Shown here: piece after piece, positions 1 through 10,555 of the stretch
How the letters are laid out: each line of letters starts with the position of its first letter
Position numbering within the stretch: position 1 is the first letter of the stretch
Assembly: GCF_026341515.1 (NCBI RefSeq)
Contig: NZ_JAPEOK010000001.1
Location: forward strand, 8,370,001-8,434,000
Direction: 5' to 3'
Source of the DNA: Streptomyces sp. NBC_00878
GTDB taxonomy: Bacteria; Actinomycetota; Actinomycetes; Streptomycetales; Streptomycetaceae
Length of the DNA stretch: 64,000 nucleotides
Translations under genes and position numbers: made by a program
Notes under the pieces: generated by a model
The model's input: the letters and a program-made list of their open reading frames with translations, nothing else
Told to the model about the DNA's origin: nothing
Databases searched by the model: none

Positions 1-300
1 GTGCGAGCCTGCGCGGGGTCGATCGGGCGTGCGCGCTTCACGTGGGCACGGTTGCGCGTGCCGGGCTTCCAGAGCCGTGACAGTAGAGCTCTCACCCGTT
101 CGAAGGCTTGTGGTACGAAGGTCATCGTCGGCGCTCCTCAGCAGCGTTGGCCGTGCCCCCGGCCGTTCCAGCGGTGCGGGGGGTCTCTTGTGTCTGGCCA
201 TGCTGCCGACCCGTGGGGGACGTACTTGCCCAGTTGGAGCGGCAGTTGGGACGTATCGGCGGTAGCGTGTGAGAACGCCCAAACGTTCCAGGGGGAAGCC
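1..300. other. region without a supported gene
   Basis: The reading frame of the following regulator stays open through this stretch, but its translation (Arg/Cys/Pro-rich, no recognisable domain) does not look coding. The good ribosome binding site lies at about 290-297. I see no gene here. Confidence 0.5.
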
Positions 301-1071
301 TTGAACACGGCGCTACGATCAGCTAGGGCGACAGCAGGTTTCTCATCACGGCAACTCGCGGCCCGTGTGGGCGTTTCCGGCAAGACTGTTGAACGATGGG
401 TTGCGGACGCCGAACTCATCCCGCACGCCAGAAACCGGGAAGACGCCTGCAAGGCGTTGGGAGTTGACGAAGAAATGATCTGGCCGAAAGCGGTAAAGGA
501 TCGAATCAAGACCGGCGGCGACCGGGAAATTATCCGTTCTTACCCGTACCGGTCCGCCTGCCCTTCCACAGTGTGGGGTGAATTGGTTGCCGAAGCCACG
601 GACGAACTGTTCTTCGCGGGGTACACGAACTATTTTCTGTGGCTTGATCAGCCTGCGTTCGTTGAGACTCTTCGCAAGAAGCTCCACAGCGGGTGTCGCG
701 TGCGTTTCCTTCTCGGTGACCCCAGCGGGGAGGTGACCCGCAATCGGGAAGCGATCGAAGATGTGGCACTCTCCGTGTCCACGCGTATCCGCATCACCCT
801 TGAACACCTCGGCAAGCTGGGCACACATGAGGGACTGGAGACGCGCTTCTCCGCACCGGACGATGCGGTGAACCACGTGTCCCTGTCCGTGTTCCGCTTC
901 GACAACGAAGCGTTGGTCACGCCGCATCTTGCGCGCCTGGTCGGCCATGATTCGCCACTCCTGCACCTCCGAAAGCATGACAGCGGCGGAATGTTCGACC
1001 GATTCGCCGAACACGCCGAAGAGCTTTGGACCAGAGGCGTAGAGGTAGACCGCATGACTACAACGTCTTAG
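301..1071 (+). CDS. XRE-type HTH regulator with C-terminal PLD-like (DUF5919-like) domain
   Basis: A 256-residue protein. Residues 1-55 form a helix-turn-helix of the XRE type (SRQLAARVGVSGKTVERWV). The rest (FFAGYTNYFLWL, CRVRFLLGDPSG) resembles the phospholipase D-like sensing domain found behind such HTH domains in many actinobacterial regulators. I chose the TTG start at 301 because GGGGGAAG lies six bases upstream and the HTH begins directly after it; the frame is open further upstream but looks non-coding. Role inferred: DNA-binding regulator with an unknown ligand. Its target is not evident from the neighbours. Confidence 0.7.
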   Translation: MNTALRSARATAGFSSRQLAARVGVSGKTVERWVADAELIPHARNREDACKALGVDEEMIWPKAVKDRIKTGGDREIIRSYPYRSACPSTVWGELVAEATDELFFAGYTNYFLWLDQPAFVETLRKKLHSGCRVRFLLGDPSGEVTRNREAIEDVALSVSTRIRITLEHLGKLGTHEGLETRFSAPDDAVNHVSLSVFRFDNEALVTPHLARLVGHDSPLLHLRKHDSGGMFDRFAEHAEELWTRGVEVDRMTTTS

Positions 1072-1211
1072 CTGCTGGCGTCCACCACATGCCCTCAAAC
1101 GCAGCAGTCTTCGCGATCTCGTCGGGGGTGTAGCGCCTCAGGTGGCGGTACGTCTGGGGCTGCACGTATATCGCGTTGTGGGTTCAGAGGCGCCGCCATA
1201 AGGTCACCGGC

Positions 1212-1574
1212 ATGTCTCTACGTCTTCGTATGCGCCAAGCACTGCCGGACGCCATGCGCGCCCGTGACAAGGCCGCGGTGAGCGCCCTGCGCGCAACGCT
1301 TGCCGCGCTGGACAACGCTGAGGCGGTGCCCGTGGGAGAAGCTGAGCTCCGCGGCTTGGCCCTTGAGCAGTCGCCGGTTGGGGTAGGCGTCACCGAAGCA
1401 GCGCGGTGTGAGCTGAGCGAGCGCAGCGTGGTGGATGTCGTGCGTGCCGAGGCCGCCGAGCGACTGGAGGTTGCGGCGCGATTGACCGCGCCCGCGCACG
1501 CTGACCGAGCCGCGCGGCTCCGTGCGGAGGCCGCCGTGCTGCTTCGCTTCCTCGACGGTCCCGACACCGCATAG
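1212..1574 (+). CDS. GatB/YqeY-domain protein, short form
   Basis: A 120-residue protein that starts MSLRLRMRQALPDAMRARDK and continues AVSALRATLAALDNAEAV, the pattern of the YqeY-like fold related to the tail domain of amidotransferase subunit GatB. Full YqeY proteins are about 150 residues, so this is the shorter actinobacterial variant. ATG 1212 is preferred over the in-frame start at 1176 because the family homology begins there. The biochemical role of free-standing YqeY proteins is unknown; some bind tRNA. It is probably transcribed alone. Confidence 0.75.
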   Translation: MSLRLRMRQALPDAMRARDKAAVSALRATLAALDNAEAVPVGEAELRGLALEQSPVGVGVTEAARCELSERSVVDVVRAEAAERLEVAARLTAPAHADRAARLRAEAAVLLRFLDGPDTA

Positions 1575-1679
1575 GAACCGGCGTCGTGTCGCAGGCGAAT
1601 CGACGCAGGAGCAGGGCTGGGAACAGGTGCGGACACCGAGGGATGTGCTGGACCCTGGCGTTCCTGTCAGACTGCTGAC

Positions 1680-2213
1680 ATGATTGGCGTGATCGTGGTC
1701 AGTGACTACGACCCCCGATGGTCCGAGCAGTTCGAGGGGCTGCAGCAGCGACTGGCTGCTCACGTCGCGGATCTGGCTGTGTCCATCGAGCATGTTGGCA
1801 GCACGGCTGTGCCCGGGTGCGCCGCCAAACCGATCATCGACCTCGACATTGTGGTGTCCGAGGAGGCCGTCATGCCCGAGCTGATTTCGCGGCTCACCGG
1901 GCAGGGCTACCGACACGAAGGCGATCTGGGGATTCGGGGGCGTGCGGCATTCCGGGCCCCTTCTACGGCTCCAGAACATCATCTGTACGGCGTCGTCGCA
2001 GGCTCAAAACCCCACCTTGATCACGTCCTGCTCCGTGACTACCTGCGTCAGCGGCCCGACGAAGTCCGGTGCTACAGCACGTTGAAAGTGGCCCTGGCGC
2101 AGCGGTTCCGCGCCGATTGCGAGGGCAGGGCGGCCTACTCGGTCGCGAAGAGCACCCTGGTGGAGGAACTGGTCGTGAAGTCCTACGCCGCTCGGGCTGC
2201 TGGCGAATCGTGA
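1680..2213 (+). CDS. GrpB (UPF0157) family nucleotidyltransferase-fold protein
   Basis: A 177-residue protein with the family hallmarks YDPRW near the N terminus, the strand-loop IEHVGSTAVPG (residues about 40-50) and KPIIDLDIVV, which carries the paired Asp residues of the polymerase-beta-like nucleotidyltransferase fold. A conserved HHLYGV follows at about residue 100. GrpB proteins are widespread but their substrate is not established. The Shine-Dalgarno sequence in front of the ATG is weak. Confidence 0.85.
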   Translation: MIGVIVVSDYDPRWSEQFEGLQQRLAAHVADLAVSIEHVGSTAVPGCAAKPIIDLDIVVSEEAVMPELISRLTGQGYRHEGDLGIRGRAAFRAPSTAPEHHLYGVVAGSKPHLDHVLLRDYLRQRPDEVRCYSTLKVALAQRFRADCEGRAAYSVAKSTLVEELVVKSYAARAAGES

Positions 2214-2388
2214 CGTGCGGCGGGCCGCATGAGTTGGTGATGTTGTGACGCATTACCGGGCCGCGCGGCCTTGTCCTATCCTGCCTTCTGCGGCCTCGAA
2301 CGTGCACATCTCGGGCTTTTGATGGAGGAGTTGGCCGATCCGTGGGCGACCGGGTGCGAGTCCGCACTGTGCGAGCGCAGAGGCGGTA

Positions 2389-2425
2389 GGGGCGGCGGGG
2401 GCGGAAAAAGGGCCCCCGCCGCCCC
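2389..2425 (-). terminator. hairpin terminator of the pgl operon
   Basis: GGGGCGGCGGGGGC pairs perfectly with GCCCCCGCCGCCCC (14-bp stem, 9-base loop). It lies about 40 bp beyond the stop of pgl, the last gene of the minus-strand pentose phosphate operon. Between hairpin and stop is a short run of four CCTCAG motifs. Confidence 0.75.
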
Positions 2426-2461
2426 TATTCCTCAGGACCCCTCAGCGCCCCTCAGAACCCC

Positions 2462-3244
2462 TCAGGGTGAAGCCGGTGGATACAAGGAACGTGGCAGGCG
2501 GGACGCCGCTGTCGCGTCCAGTAGCCACAGGGTGCGCCTGCGGCCGTACGCCCCCGCCGCCGGCGCCTGGATTTCTCCCGCGCCGGACAGGGCGATCTCA
2601 GCCGCCCGTGCCTTGTCCTCGCCCGCCGCCAGCAGCCACACCTCCCGCGCCGCCCGGATCGCGGGCAGCGTCAGCGTGACACGGGTCGGCGGTGGCTTCG
2701 GGGCGCCGTGCACGCCCACCACCGTCCGGTCCGTCTCGCGGACCGCGGGCAGCTCCGGGAAGAGCGACGCCACATGCGTGTCCGGACCGACGCCCAGCAT
2801 CAGCACGTCGAAGGACGGAACCGGGCCGTGGTTCTCCGGCCCGGCGGCCTCGGCGAGTTCGGCCGCGTAGGCCTCCGCCGCCGCGTCCGCGTCCTTGCCG
2901 AAGGGACCGTCCGACGCGGGCATGGCATGCACGCGCTTCGGGTCCAGCGGCACCGAGTCGAGCAGCGCCTCGCGGGCCTGGGTGACATTGCGCTCCGGGT
3001 CGCCCTCGGGCAGGAACCGCTCGTCACCCCACCACAGGTCGAGCCGGCCCCAGTCGATGGCGTCCCGGGCAGGCGCGGCCGCGAGCGCCGCGAGGAGCCC
3101 GTTGCCGTTGCGGCCACCGGTCAGCACGACCGAGGCGTAGCCGCGCGAGGCCTGAGCGTCCACGACCTTCGTGATGAGCCGGGCCGCGGCGGCCTGGGCC
3201 ATCAGTTCCTTGTCCCGGTGAACCACCAGCTGGGGAGTAGTCAT
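2462..3244 (-). CDS. pgl: 6-phosphogluconolactonase
   Basis: A 260-residue protein that hydrolyses 6-phosphogluconolactone to 6-phosphogluconate, the second step of the oxidative pentose phosphate pathway. Visible family motifs are VVLTGGRNGNGLL (sugar-phosphate binding), WWGDERFLP with the conserved Asp-Glu-Arg, and MLGVGPDTHVASLFP, the SIS-like DevB/NagB signature. Length is typical. The ATG overlaps the opcA stop as ATGA, so it is translationally coupled and last in the operon. The longer open frame upstream is out of the family alignment. Confidence 0.95.
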   Translation of the reverse strand: MTTPQLVVHRDKELMAQAAAARLITKVVDAQASRGYASVVLTGGRNGNGLLAALAAAPARDAIDWGRLDLWWGDERFLPEGDPERNVTQAREALLDSVPLDPKRVHAMPASDGPFGKDADAAAEAYAAELAEAAGPENHGPVPSFDVLMLGVGPDTHVASLFPELPAVRETDRTVVGVHGAPKPPPTRVTLTLPAIRAAREVWLLAAGEDKARAAEIALSGAGEIQAPAAGAYGRRRTLWLLDATAASRLPRSLYPPASP

Positions 3245-4389
3245 GGCGAGTCCGCCTTCTTGACCGGGGGCATCTGGGCCGGAGTCGGTCGGCCCGAGTC
3301 GCCGTCGCCCGCCGGCGCCGAAGAGGCGGACGGCAGCGCCGGTGCGGATGTCCGGGCCGGGGTCGCCGGCTCCGCCGGGGCCGCCGAGTCCGGCACCTTC
3401 TGCCGGACCGGGAGCGACTCCGCGCTCCGAAGGGACGCCTCCGCCCTCTGCGTCGCCGACGGGATCCCGCCCAGCCGGTCCACCCCGAACCGCAGCGCGG
3501 ACGCGTACGTGTCGTCCGGGTCCAGCCTGCGCAGCTCCTCCGCGAGCAGCTCGGACGTCTCGCGGCGCTTGAGTGCCACCGCGCGGTCCGGCTGGCCGGG
3601 CAGCGCCAGCGTGGCCATCGCCCCGTCCGACCGGTGCAGCGTGATGGGGCCACCGGTCGTCTCCAGCCGTACCTGGGTCAGGCCGGGACCGGCGGAGACG
3701 GCCCGCCGGGCGTGCACATGGAGCCGGTCGGCGAGCCACATGGCGAGCAGCTCGACGCTCGGGTTGGCCTCCTCGCCCGCCACCTCGGCGGACACGACCT
3801 CGCAGTTGATCTGGTCGAGGGCGGCGGCCAGCATCGAGCGCCACGGAGTGATCCGGGCCCACGCCAGGTCGGTGTCGCCCGGCTCGTAGCTCTCGACCCG
3901 GGACCGCAGCTCACCGACCGGCTTCTCGGCCGCGTAGCTGTCGGTGACCCGGCGTTGGCCCAGGGCGCCCAGCGGGTCGTTGGCGGGGTCGCGCGGGGCG
4001 TCCACCGACCACCAGACAACCACCGGCGCGTCCGGCAGCAGCAGCGGCAGGACGACGGACTGGGCGTGGTCGGACACCTCGCCGTACAGCCGCAGGACGA
4101 CCGTCTCGCCGGTGCCCGCGTCCGCGCCGATCCGCACCTCGGCGTCCAGCCGCGACTTCGTGCGGTCGCGGGGCGTACGCGAGACGCGCTTGATCACCAC
4201 GAGCGTGCGCGAGGGGTGCTCGTGCGAGGCGTCGTTGGCGGACTTCAGCGCGTCGTACGCGTTCTCCTCGTCGGTGACGATGACGAGGGTGAGGACCATG
4301 CCGACGGCGGGGGTGCCGATGGCCCGGCGGCCCCGCACCATCGCCTTGTTGATCTTGCTGGCCGTGGTGTCCGTGAGATCTATCTTCAT
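3241..4389 (-). CDS. opcA: glucose-6-phosphate dehydrogenase assembly protein OpcA
   Basis: A 382-residue protein of the OpcA family, which allosterically activates and assembles glucose-6-phosphate dehydrogenase in cyanobacteria and actinobacteria. Start MKIDLTDTTASKINKAMV is characteristic, and the PDAPVVVWWS segment with a Trp pair is conserved. The last ~60 residues are Ala/Pro/Ser-rich and probably disordered. The gene sits directly behind zwf with an ATGA overlap and couples by ATGA to pgl, the order common in Streptomyces. Confidence 0.93.
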   Translation of the reverse strand: MKIDLTDTTASKINKAMVRGRRAIGTPAVGMVLTLVIVTDEENAYDALKSANDASHEHPSRTLVVIKRVSRTPRDRTKSRLDAEVRIGADAGTGETVVLRLYGEVSDHAQSVVLPLLLPDAPVVVWWSVDAPRDPANDPLGALGQRRVTDSYAAEKPVGELRSRVESYEPGDTDLAWARITPWRSMLAAALDQINCEVVSAEVAGEEANPSVELLAMWLADRLHVHARRAVSAGPGLTQVRLETTGGPITLHRSDGAMATLALPGQPDRAVALKRRETSELLAEELRRLDPDDTYASALRFGVDRLGGIPSATQRAEASLRSAESLPVRQKVPDSAAPAEPATPARTSAPALPSASSAPAGDGDSGRPTPAQMPPVKKADSP

Positions 4390-5909
4390 GGGCGACGCCA
4401 GCTCCGTCCGTCTCGCTTCAGCATTTCGTCCGCCTCGGCGGGCCCCCACGTTCCGGACGGGTACTGCGCGGGCTTGCCGTACTTGTCCCAGTGCTCCTCG
4501 ATCGGGTCGAGGATCTTCCAGGACAGCTCGACCTCCTCGGTGCGCGGGAAGAGGTTCGAGTCGCCGAGCAGGACGTCCAGGATCAGGCGCTCGTACGCCT
4601 CCGGGCTGGACTCGGTGAACGACTCGCCGTACGCGAAGTCCATCGAGACGTCCCGGATCTCCATCGAGGTGCCGGGCACCTTGGAGCCGAAGCGGACCGT
4701 GATGCCCTCGTCGGGCTGGACGCGGATGACGATCGCGTTCTGGCCCAGCTCCTCCGTCGCCGTGTGGTCGAAGGGGGAGTGGGGCGCCCGCTGGAAGACC
4801 ACCGCGATCTCCGTGACACGGCGGCCCAGGCGCTTGCCGGTCCTCAGGTAGAACGGGACGCCCGCCCAGCGGCGGTTGTCGACCTCGACCTTGATCGCCG
4901 CGTAGGTGTCGGTCTTCGACTTGGGGTCGATGCCGTCTTCCTGGAGGTAGCCGACGGCCTTCTCGCCGCCCTGCCAGCCCTCGGCGTACTGACCGCGGAC
5001 CGTGTCGCGGCCCAGGTCCTTCGGCAGCTTCACCGCGCCGAGCACCTTGGTCTTCTCCGCGGCGAGCGCGTCCGCGTCGAAGGAGGCGGGCTCCTCCATG
5101 GCCGTGAGGGCCATCAGCTGGAGCAGGTGGTTCTGGATGACGTCACGGGCGGCGCCGATGCCGTCGTAGTAGCCGGCCCGGCCGCCGATGCCGATGTCCT
5201 CGGCCATGGTGATCTGGATGTGGTCGACGAAGGACCGGTTCCAGATCGGCTCGAACATCTGGTTCGCGAAGCGCAGCGCCAGGATGTTCTGGACCGTCTC
5301 CTTGCCCAGGTAGTGGTCGATGCGGAAGACCTGGTCCGGGGCGAAGACCTCCTCGACCGTCGTGTTGAGCTCCTCGGCCGACTTGAGGTCGTGGCCGAAC
5401 GGCTTCTCGATGACCGCGCGCCGCCAGGAACCGCTCGACTGGTCGGCGAGCCCGTGCTTCTTCAGCTGCCGGATGACCACCGGGAAGGCGGACGGCGGCA
5501 CGGAGAGGTAGAAGGCGAAGTTGCCGCCCGTCCCCTGTGCCTTGTCCAGCTCGCCGATCGTCTCGCGCAGCCGCTCGAACGCGTCGTCGTCGTCGAAGGT
5601 GCCCTGGACGAAGCGCATCCCCTGGATGAGCTGCTGCCAGACCTCCTCGCGGAAGGGAGTACGGGCATGCTCCTTGACGGCGTCGTGGACCTCCTGGGCG
5701 AAGTCCTCGTGCTGCCATTCACGCCGCGCGAAGCCGACGAGCGAGAAGCCCGGAGGCAGCAGACCACGGTTCGCAAGGTCATAAACGGCAGGCATGAGCT
5801 TTTTACGGGACAAATCGCCCGTGACCCCGAAGATGACGAGGCCCGACGGCCCCGCGATACGCGGGAGCCGTCGGTCCGCCGGGTCACGCAGCGGATTGCT
5901 GCTTGACAA
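4386..5909 (-). CDS. zwf: glucose-6-phosphate 1-dehydrogenase
   Basis: A 507-residue NADP-dependent enzyme that oxidises glucose 6-phosphate to 6-phosphogluconolactone, the entry step of the pathway. FGVTGDLSRKKL near the N terminus is the nucleotide-binding loop, and RIDHYLGKE is the active-site signature with the catalytic His downstream. The TTG start at 5909 has GGAGGG nine bases upstream and gives the usual Streptomyces N terminus (SSSNPLRDPADRRLPR). It is four bases from tal and overlaps opcA as ATGA. Confidence 0.96.
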   Translation of the reverse strand: MSSSNPLRDPADRRLPRIAGPSGLVIFGVTGDLSRKKLMPAVYDLANRGLLPPGFSLVGFARREWQHEDFAQEVHDAVKEHARTPFREEVWQQLIQGMRFVQGTFDDDDAFERLRETIGELDKAQGTGGNFAFYLSVPPSAFPVVIRQLKKHGLADQSSGSWRRAVIEKPFGHDLKSAEELNTTVEEVFAPDQVFRIDHYLGKETVQNILALRFANQMFEPIWNRSFVDHIQITMAEDIGIGGRAGYYDGIGAARDVIQNHLLQLMALTAMEEPASFDADALAAEKTKVLGAVKLPKDLGRDTVRGQYAEGWQGGEKAVGYLQEDGIDPKSKTDTYAAIKVEVDNRRWAGVPFYLRTGKRLGRRVTEIAVVFQRAPHSPFDHTATEELGQNAIVIRVQPDEGITVRFGSKVPGTSMEIRDVSMDFAYGESFTESSPEAYERLILDVLLGDSNLFPRTEEVELSWKILDPIEEHWDKYGKPAQYPSGTWGPAEADEMLKRDGRSWRRP

Positions 5910-5913
5910 GATT

Positions 5914-7032
5914 TCAGCCCTCCGAGGGGGCGAGGCGGTCGAGCTCTGCCTCGGTCGACTTGAGCAGGTCGTTCCAGGACGCCTCGAACTTCTCGACGCC
6001 CTCGTCCTCCAGGAGCTGGACCACTTCGTCGTACGAGATCCCGAGCTTCTCGACCGCGTCGAGCTCGGCACGGGACTGCTCGTACGTACCGGCGATGGTG
6101 TTGCCGGTGATCTTGCCGTGGTCCTCGGCGGCGAACAGGGTCGCCTCCGGCATGGTGTTCACCGTGTTCGGCGCGACCAGGTCGTCGACGTACAGGGTGT
6201 CCTTGTAGGCCTTGTCCTTGACGCCGGTCGAGGCCCACAGCGGACGCTGCTTGTTGGCCTGCGCCTTGTCCAGGGCGGCCCAGCGGTCCGAGGAGAAGAC
6301 CTCCTCGTACGCCTCGTAGGCCAGCCGCGCGTTGGCGAGACCCGCCTTGCCGCGGGCGGCCTTGGCCTCGGGGGTGCCGAGGGCGTCGAGCCGCTTGTCG
6401 ATCTCGGTGTCCACGCGGGACACGAAGAACGACGCCACGGAGTGGATGCCGGCCAGGTCGATCCCGGCGGCCTTGGCCTTCTCCAGGCCCGCGAGGTACG
6501 CGTCCATGACCTCGCGGTAGCGCGCCAGCGAGAAGATCAGCGTGACGTTGACGCTGATGCCCCGGCCGATCGTCTCGGTGATCGCGGGCAGGCCAGCCCT
6601 GGTCGCCGGGATCTTGATCAGCGTGTTCGGGCGGTCGACGAGCCAGGCGAGCTGCTTGGCCTCGGCGACGGTCGCCTCGGTGTTGTGCGCCAGTCGCGGG
6701 TCGACCTCGATGGAGACCCGGCCGTCCTGGCCCTGCGTGGAGTCGTAGACCGGGCGCAGGATGTCGGCGGCGTCACGGACGTCCGCCGTCGTGATCATGC
6801 GGATGGCTTCTTCGACGGTGACCTTGCGGGCGGCGAGGTCGGCGAGCTGCTGCTCGTAACCGTCACCGCTGCTGATCGCCTTCTGGAAGATCGACGGGTT
6901 GGTGGTGACGCCCACGACGTGCTGCTGGTCGATCAGTTCGGCGAGGTTGCCGGACGTGATCCGCTTGCGCGACAGGTCGTCCAGCCAGATCGCGACGCCT
7001 TCCTCGGAGAGGCGCTTCAGTGCGTCTGTCAT
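5914..7032 (-). CDS. tal: transaldolase
   Basis: A 372-residue transaldolase of the long actinobacterial type, which transfers dihydroxyacetone between sugar phosphates. [13 protein letters not shown] near the N terminus and [14 protein letters not shown] with the Schiff-base Lys are the two family signatures. Length and start ([22 protein letters not shown]) fit. It lies 34 bp behind tkt and 4 bp ahead of zwf, so it is in the same transcript. Confidence 0.96.
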   Translation of the reverse strand: MTDALKRLSEEGVAIWLDDLSRKRITSGNLAELIDQQHVVGVTTNPSIFQKAISSGDGYEQQLADLAARKVTVEEAIRMITTADVRDAADILRPVYDSTQGQDGRVSIEVDPRLAHNTEATVAEAKQLAWLVDRPNTLIKIPATRAGLPAITETIGRGISVNVTLIFSLARYREVMDAYLAGLEKAKAAGIDLAGIHSVASFFVSRVDTEIDKRLDALGTPEAKAARGKAGLANARLAYEAYEEVFSSDRWAALDKAQANKQRPLWASTGVKDKAYKDTLYVDDLVAPNTVNTMPEATLFAAEDHGKITGNTIAGTYEQSRAELDAVEKLGISYDEVVQLLEDEGVEKFEASWNDLLKSTEAELDRLAPSEG

Positions 7033-7066
7033 GGAAAATGCATCTCCTACGTGTCGTATGTCAGCG

Positions 7067-9154
7067 TCAGCGCTGGGCTGCGGCGATCGATTCCCGCGCT
7101 ACGGCGGCCACGTTCTCGGCAGTGAAGCCGAACTCCTGGAAGAGCACCTTGCCGTCGGCCGAAGCACCGAAGTGCTCCAGGGAAACGATGCGACCCGCGT
7201 CCCCGACGTACTTGTGCCAGGTGAGACCGATACCGGCCTCGACCGCGACCCGTGCCTTCACGTTCGGCGGCAGGACGCTGTCCCGGTACCCCTGGTCCTG
7301 CTCCTCGAACCACTCCACGGAGGGCATGGACACGACCCTGGTCGGGGTGCCCGCGGCCTCCAGCTGCTCACGTGCGTCGACGGCCACGTGCACCTCGGAA
7401 CCGGTCGCGATGAGAACGACCTGCGGGGTCCCGGTGGACGCCTCGAAGAGCACGTAACCGCCCTTCGCCGCATTCTCGTTGGGCTCGTACGCCGGTACGC
7501 CCTGACGGGTCAGCGCGAGGCCGTGCGGGGCACCCTTGCCGAAGACCTTGGTGTAGCGCCGGAGGATCTCGCGCCAGGCGATCGTGGTCTCGTTGGCGTC
7601 CGCGGGACGGACGACGTTGAGGCCCGGAATGGCGCGCAGGGTGGAGAGGTGCTCGACCGGCTGGTGCGTCGGGCCGTCCTCGCCCAGGCCGATGGAGTCG
7701 TGGGTCCACACGTACGTCACCGGCAGGTGCATCAGTGCGGACAGGCGGACCGCGTTGCGCATGTAGTCGGAGAACACCAGGAAAGTGCCGCCGTAGACAC
7801 GGGTGTTGCCGTGCAGCGCGATGCCGTTCATCTCCGCGGCCATGGAGTGCTCGCGGATGCCGAAGTGGATCGTGCGGCCGTACGGGTTCGCCTCCGGCAG
7901 CGGGTTGTCCGCCGGGAGGAACGACGACGTCTTGTCGATCGTCGTGTTGTTCGAGCCCGCCAGGTCGGCCGAGCCGCCCCACAGCTCGGGGATGACCGCG
8001 CCGAGGGCCTGGAGAACCTTGCCGGAGGCCGCACGCGTGGCGACGCCCTTGCCCGCCTCGAAGACCGGGAGCTTCTCCTCCCAGCCGGTGGGCAGTTCGC
8101 CCGCGGCGATGCGGTCGAACTCGGCGGCGCGCTCGGCGTTGCCGTCGCGCCACTCCTGGAACGACTTCTCCCACTCCGCCTTGACCTGACGGCCGCGCTC
8201 GCCCAGCGCGCGGGTGTGCGTGATGACCTCGTCGGAGACCTCGAAGGCCTTCTCCGGGTCGAAGCCCAGCACCCGCTTGGTGGCCGCGACCTCGTCCTCG
8301 CCGAGCGCAGAGCCGTGCGCGGCCTCGGTGTTCTGCGCGTTCGGAGCGGGCCAGGCGATGATCGAGCGCATCGCGATGAACGACGGCTTGTCGGTCACCA
8401 GCTTCGCGGCCTCGATCGCGTTGTACAGGGCGTGCGGGTCGAGGTCGCCGTCCGGCTTCGGGGCCACGCGCTGCACGTGCCAGCCGTACGCCTCGTAGCG
8501 CTTCACCGTGTCTTCGGAGACGGCCGTCTCCGTGTCGCCCTCGATCGAGATGTGGTTGTCGTCCCACAGCAGGATCAGGTTGCCCAGTTGCTGGTGGCCG
8601 GCCATGGAGGACGCCTCCGCGGAGATGCCCTCCTGGAGGCAGCCGTCACCGGCGATCGCGTAGATGAAGTGGTCGAACGGGGAGGTGCCCTGGGCCGCCT
8701 CCGGGTCGAACAGACCACGCTCGTAGCGGGCGGCCATCGCCATGCCCACCGCGTTGGCGACACCCTGGCCGAGCGGGCCGGTGGTGGTCTCCACGCCGGG
8801 GGTGTGCCCGTACTCCGGGTGGCCCGGGGTGCGGGAACCCCACGTCCGGAAGGCCTTCAGATCGTCCAGCTCCAGGCCGAAACCGGCCAGGTAGAGCTGG
8901 GTGTAGAGGGTCAGGGACGAATGACCGGCGGACAGCACGAAGCGGTCACGGCCGGTCCAGTCGGGGTCCGCCGGGTCGTGCCGCATCACCTTCTGGAAGA
9001 GGGTGTAGGCGGCGGGCGCCAGGCTCATCGCCGTACCCGGATGGCCGTTGCCGACCTTCTGTACGGCATCGGCGGCCAGGATGCGGGCGGTGTCGACGGC
9101 CCGCTGGTCCAATTCGGTCCACTCGAGGTCTGTTGTGGTCGGCTTGGTGCTCAC
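7067..9154 (-). CDS. tkt: transketolase
   Basis: A 695-residue thiamine-diphosphate enzyme, first gene of the minus-strand pentose phosphate operon. Visible are [13 protein letters not shown] and [10 protein letters not shown] (catalytic His residues), the ThDP/metal motif beginning [18 protein letters not shown], and [16 protein letters not shown] with the catalytic Glu that activates the cofactor. GTG start at 9154; AGGAG lies about 12 bases upstream. Together with tal it forms the non-oxidative branch; zwf, opcA and pgl behind it supply the oxidative branch. Confidence 0.96.
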   Translation of the reverse strand: MSTKPTTTDLEWTELDQRAVDTARILAADAVQKVGNGHPGTAMSLAPAAYTLFQKVMRHDPADPDWTGRDRFVLSAGHSSLTLYTQLYLAGFGLELDDLKAFRTWGSRTPGHPEYGHTPGVETTTGPLGQGVANAVGMAMAARYERGLFDPEAAQGTSPFDHFIYAIAGDGCLQEGISAEASSMAGHQQLGNLILLWDDNHISIEGDTETAVSEDTVKRYEAYGWHVQRVAPKPDGDLDPHALYNAIEAAKLVTDKPSFIAMRSIIAWPAPNAQNTEAAHGSALGEDEVAATKRVLGFDPEKAFEVSDEVITHTRALGERGRQVKAEWEKSFQEWRDGNAERAAEFDRIAAGELPTGWEEKLPVFEAGKGVATRAASGKVLQALGAVIPELWGGSADLAGSNNTTIDKTSSFLPADNPLPEANPYGRTIHFGIREHSMAAEMNGIALHGNTRVYGGTFLVFSDYMRNAVRLSALMHLPVTYVWTHDSIGLGEDGPTHQPVEHLSTLRAIPGLNVVRPADANETTIAWREILRRYTKVFGKGAPHGLALTRQGVPAYEPNENAAKGGYVLFEASTGTPQVVLIATGSEVHVAVDAREQLEAAGTPTRVVSMPSVEWFEEQDQGYRDSVLPPNVKARVAVEAGIGLTWHKYVGDAGRIVSLEHFGASADGKVLFQEFGFTAENVAAVARESIAAAQR

Positions 9155-9515
9155 CCTGGGTCAGGGCTCCTCTCCACATGTTCCACATGTCGAATGCCGG
9201 TGCACGTCGCGCCCACCGGCTCGCTGTCGAGCCTACCCCCGTAGGAACGCGCATTTTTTCGAGTCATTCCAGACTGCCGGGACTCTCCCTCGTCTGCCTC
9301 CCGACCGGCGCGTTCTGTGTTCGGCAAGTGAATACGGAGACATTCATCCGACTGCTCAACGCGACGCCGATCTGTCCTGCGCGAGGGCCTTCCAACACGA
9401 TCCGACCCCCGCGAAGGCCGGGGTATGGGCAACGTCTACAGTGGCGTGGTACGCGCGAGCCTTTACCGGGAGTTCACACTCGGGGCTCGCTGGGAAGTCT
9501 CTGTCAGGGGTGTGC
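9155..9515. other. divergent intergenic region between tkt and ctaB
   Basis: About 360 bp with no supported gene. It must hold the promoters of the tkt operon (leftward) and ctaB (rightward). A direct repeat CCACATG (two copies) lies near 9175-9190, just upstream of tkt. No clear -10/-35 pair was identified. Confidence 0.5.
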
Positions 9516-10508
9516 GTGACGGCCGTTGAATCCCGTCCTGCGGGTGGGGGTACCGCCCGTGCCCTTAAGGCTACGGGGGAACTCGGGACGAGTCAGGGCG
9601 CGAAGCGGGGCACGAACCACCGGCCGTTCTGGGCCCGGGTCAAGGCGTTCGTCGCTCTCACCAAGCCGCGGATCATCGAGCTGCTGCTGATCACCACCGT
9701 GCCGGTGATGTTCCTCGCGCAGCAGGGTGTGCCCGATCTCAAGCTGGTGCTCCTCACCTGTGTCGGCGGCTTCCTCTCCGCGGGCGGCGCCAACGCCCTG
9801 AACATGTACCTCGACCGCGACATCGACGCGCTCATGGAGCGCACCTCGCAGCGTCCACTGGTCACCGGCATGGTCAGCCCCCGCGAGTGCCTCGCCTTCG
9901 GCATCACCCTCGCCGTGGTCTCGACGCTGCTGTTCGGCCTGACCGTCAACTGGCTGTCCGCCTGGCTGTCGCTGGGGGCCCTGCTCTTCTACGTCGTCGT
10001 CTACACGATGATCCTCAAGAGGCGTACGTCGCAGAACATCGTGTGGGGCGGTATCGCCGGCTGTCTGCCGGTCCTGATCGGCTGGTCCTCCGTCACCAAC
10101 TCCATGTCGTGGGCCCCGATCATCCTCTTCATGGTCATGTTCTTCTGGACGCCGCCGCACTACTGGCCACTCTCCATGAAGGTGAAGGACGACTACGCGC
10201 GCGTGGGTGTGCCGATGCTGCCGGTCATCGCCTCCAACCGGGTCGTCGCGCGGCAGATCGTCCTCTACAGCTGGGCCATGGTCGCCGTCTCCCTGCTGCT
10301 GACGCCGCTCGGTTACACGGGCTGGTTCTACACGGTCGTGGCCCTGGTGACCGGCGGCTTCTGGCTCTGGGAGGCGCACGGCCTGCAGACCCGGGCGAAG
10401 GACGGCGCCGTGGGCGCCAAGCTGAAAGAGATGCGGCTCTTCCACTGGTCCATTACTTACGTGTCGCTGCTGTTCGTGGCGGTGGCAGTGGACCCGTTCC
10501 TGCGGTGA
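9516..10508 (+). CDS. ctaB: protoheme IX farnesyltransferase (heme O synthase)
   Basis: A 330-residue UbiA-type membrane prenyltransferase that farnesylates heme B to heme O for aa3 cytochrome oxidase. The first Asp-rich motif [15 protein letters not shown] and the loop [17 protein letters not shown] are diagnostic; about nine hydrophobic helices are visible. The GTG at 9516 has AGGGG five bases upstream; the frame is open much further upstream but that part is not homologous. Its product is the substrate of heme A synthase (ctaA) at 13259-14266. Confidence 0.94.
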   Translation: MTAVESRPAGGGTARALKATGELGTSQGAKRGTNHRPFWARVKAFVALTKPRIIELLLITTVPVMFLAQQGVPDLKLVLLTCVGGFLSAGGANALNMYLDRDIDALMERTSQRPLVTGMVSPRECLAFGITLAVVSTLLFGLTVNWLSAWLSLGALLFYVVVYTMILKRRTSQNIVWGGIAGCLPVLIGWSSVTNSMSWAPIILFMVMFFWTPPHYWPLSMKVKDDYARVGVPMLPVIASNRVVARQIVLYSWAMVAVSLLLTPLGYTGWFYTVVALVTGGFWLWEAHGLQTRAKDGAVGAKLKEMRLFHWSITYVSLLFVAVAVDPFLR

Positions 10509-10555
10509 CGCTCCGCTGAGCGGGGGCGAACGGGGTTCGTAGTCGACTGCGGGTG

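Noticed and set aside
9048..9515. N-terminal extension of ctaB
   Set aside because: The frame is open but overlaps tkt on the other strand and has no homology; the GTG at 9516 has a good ribosome binding site.
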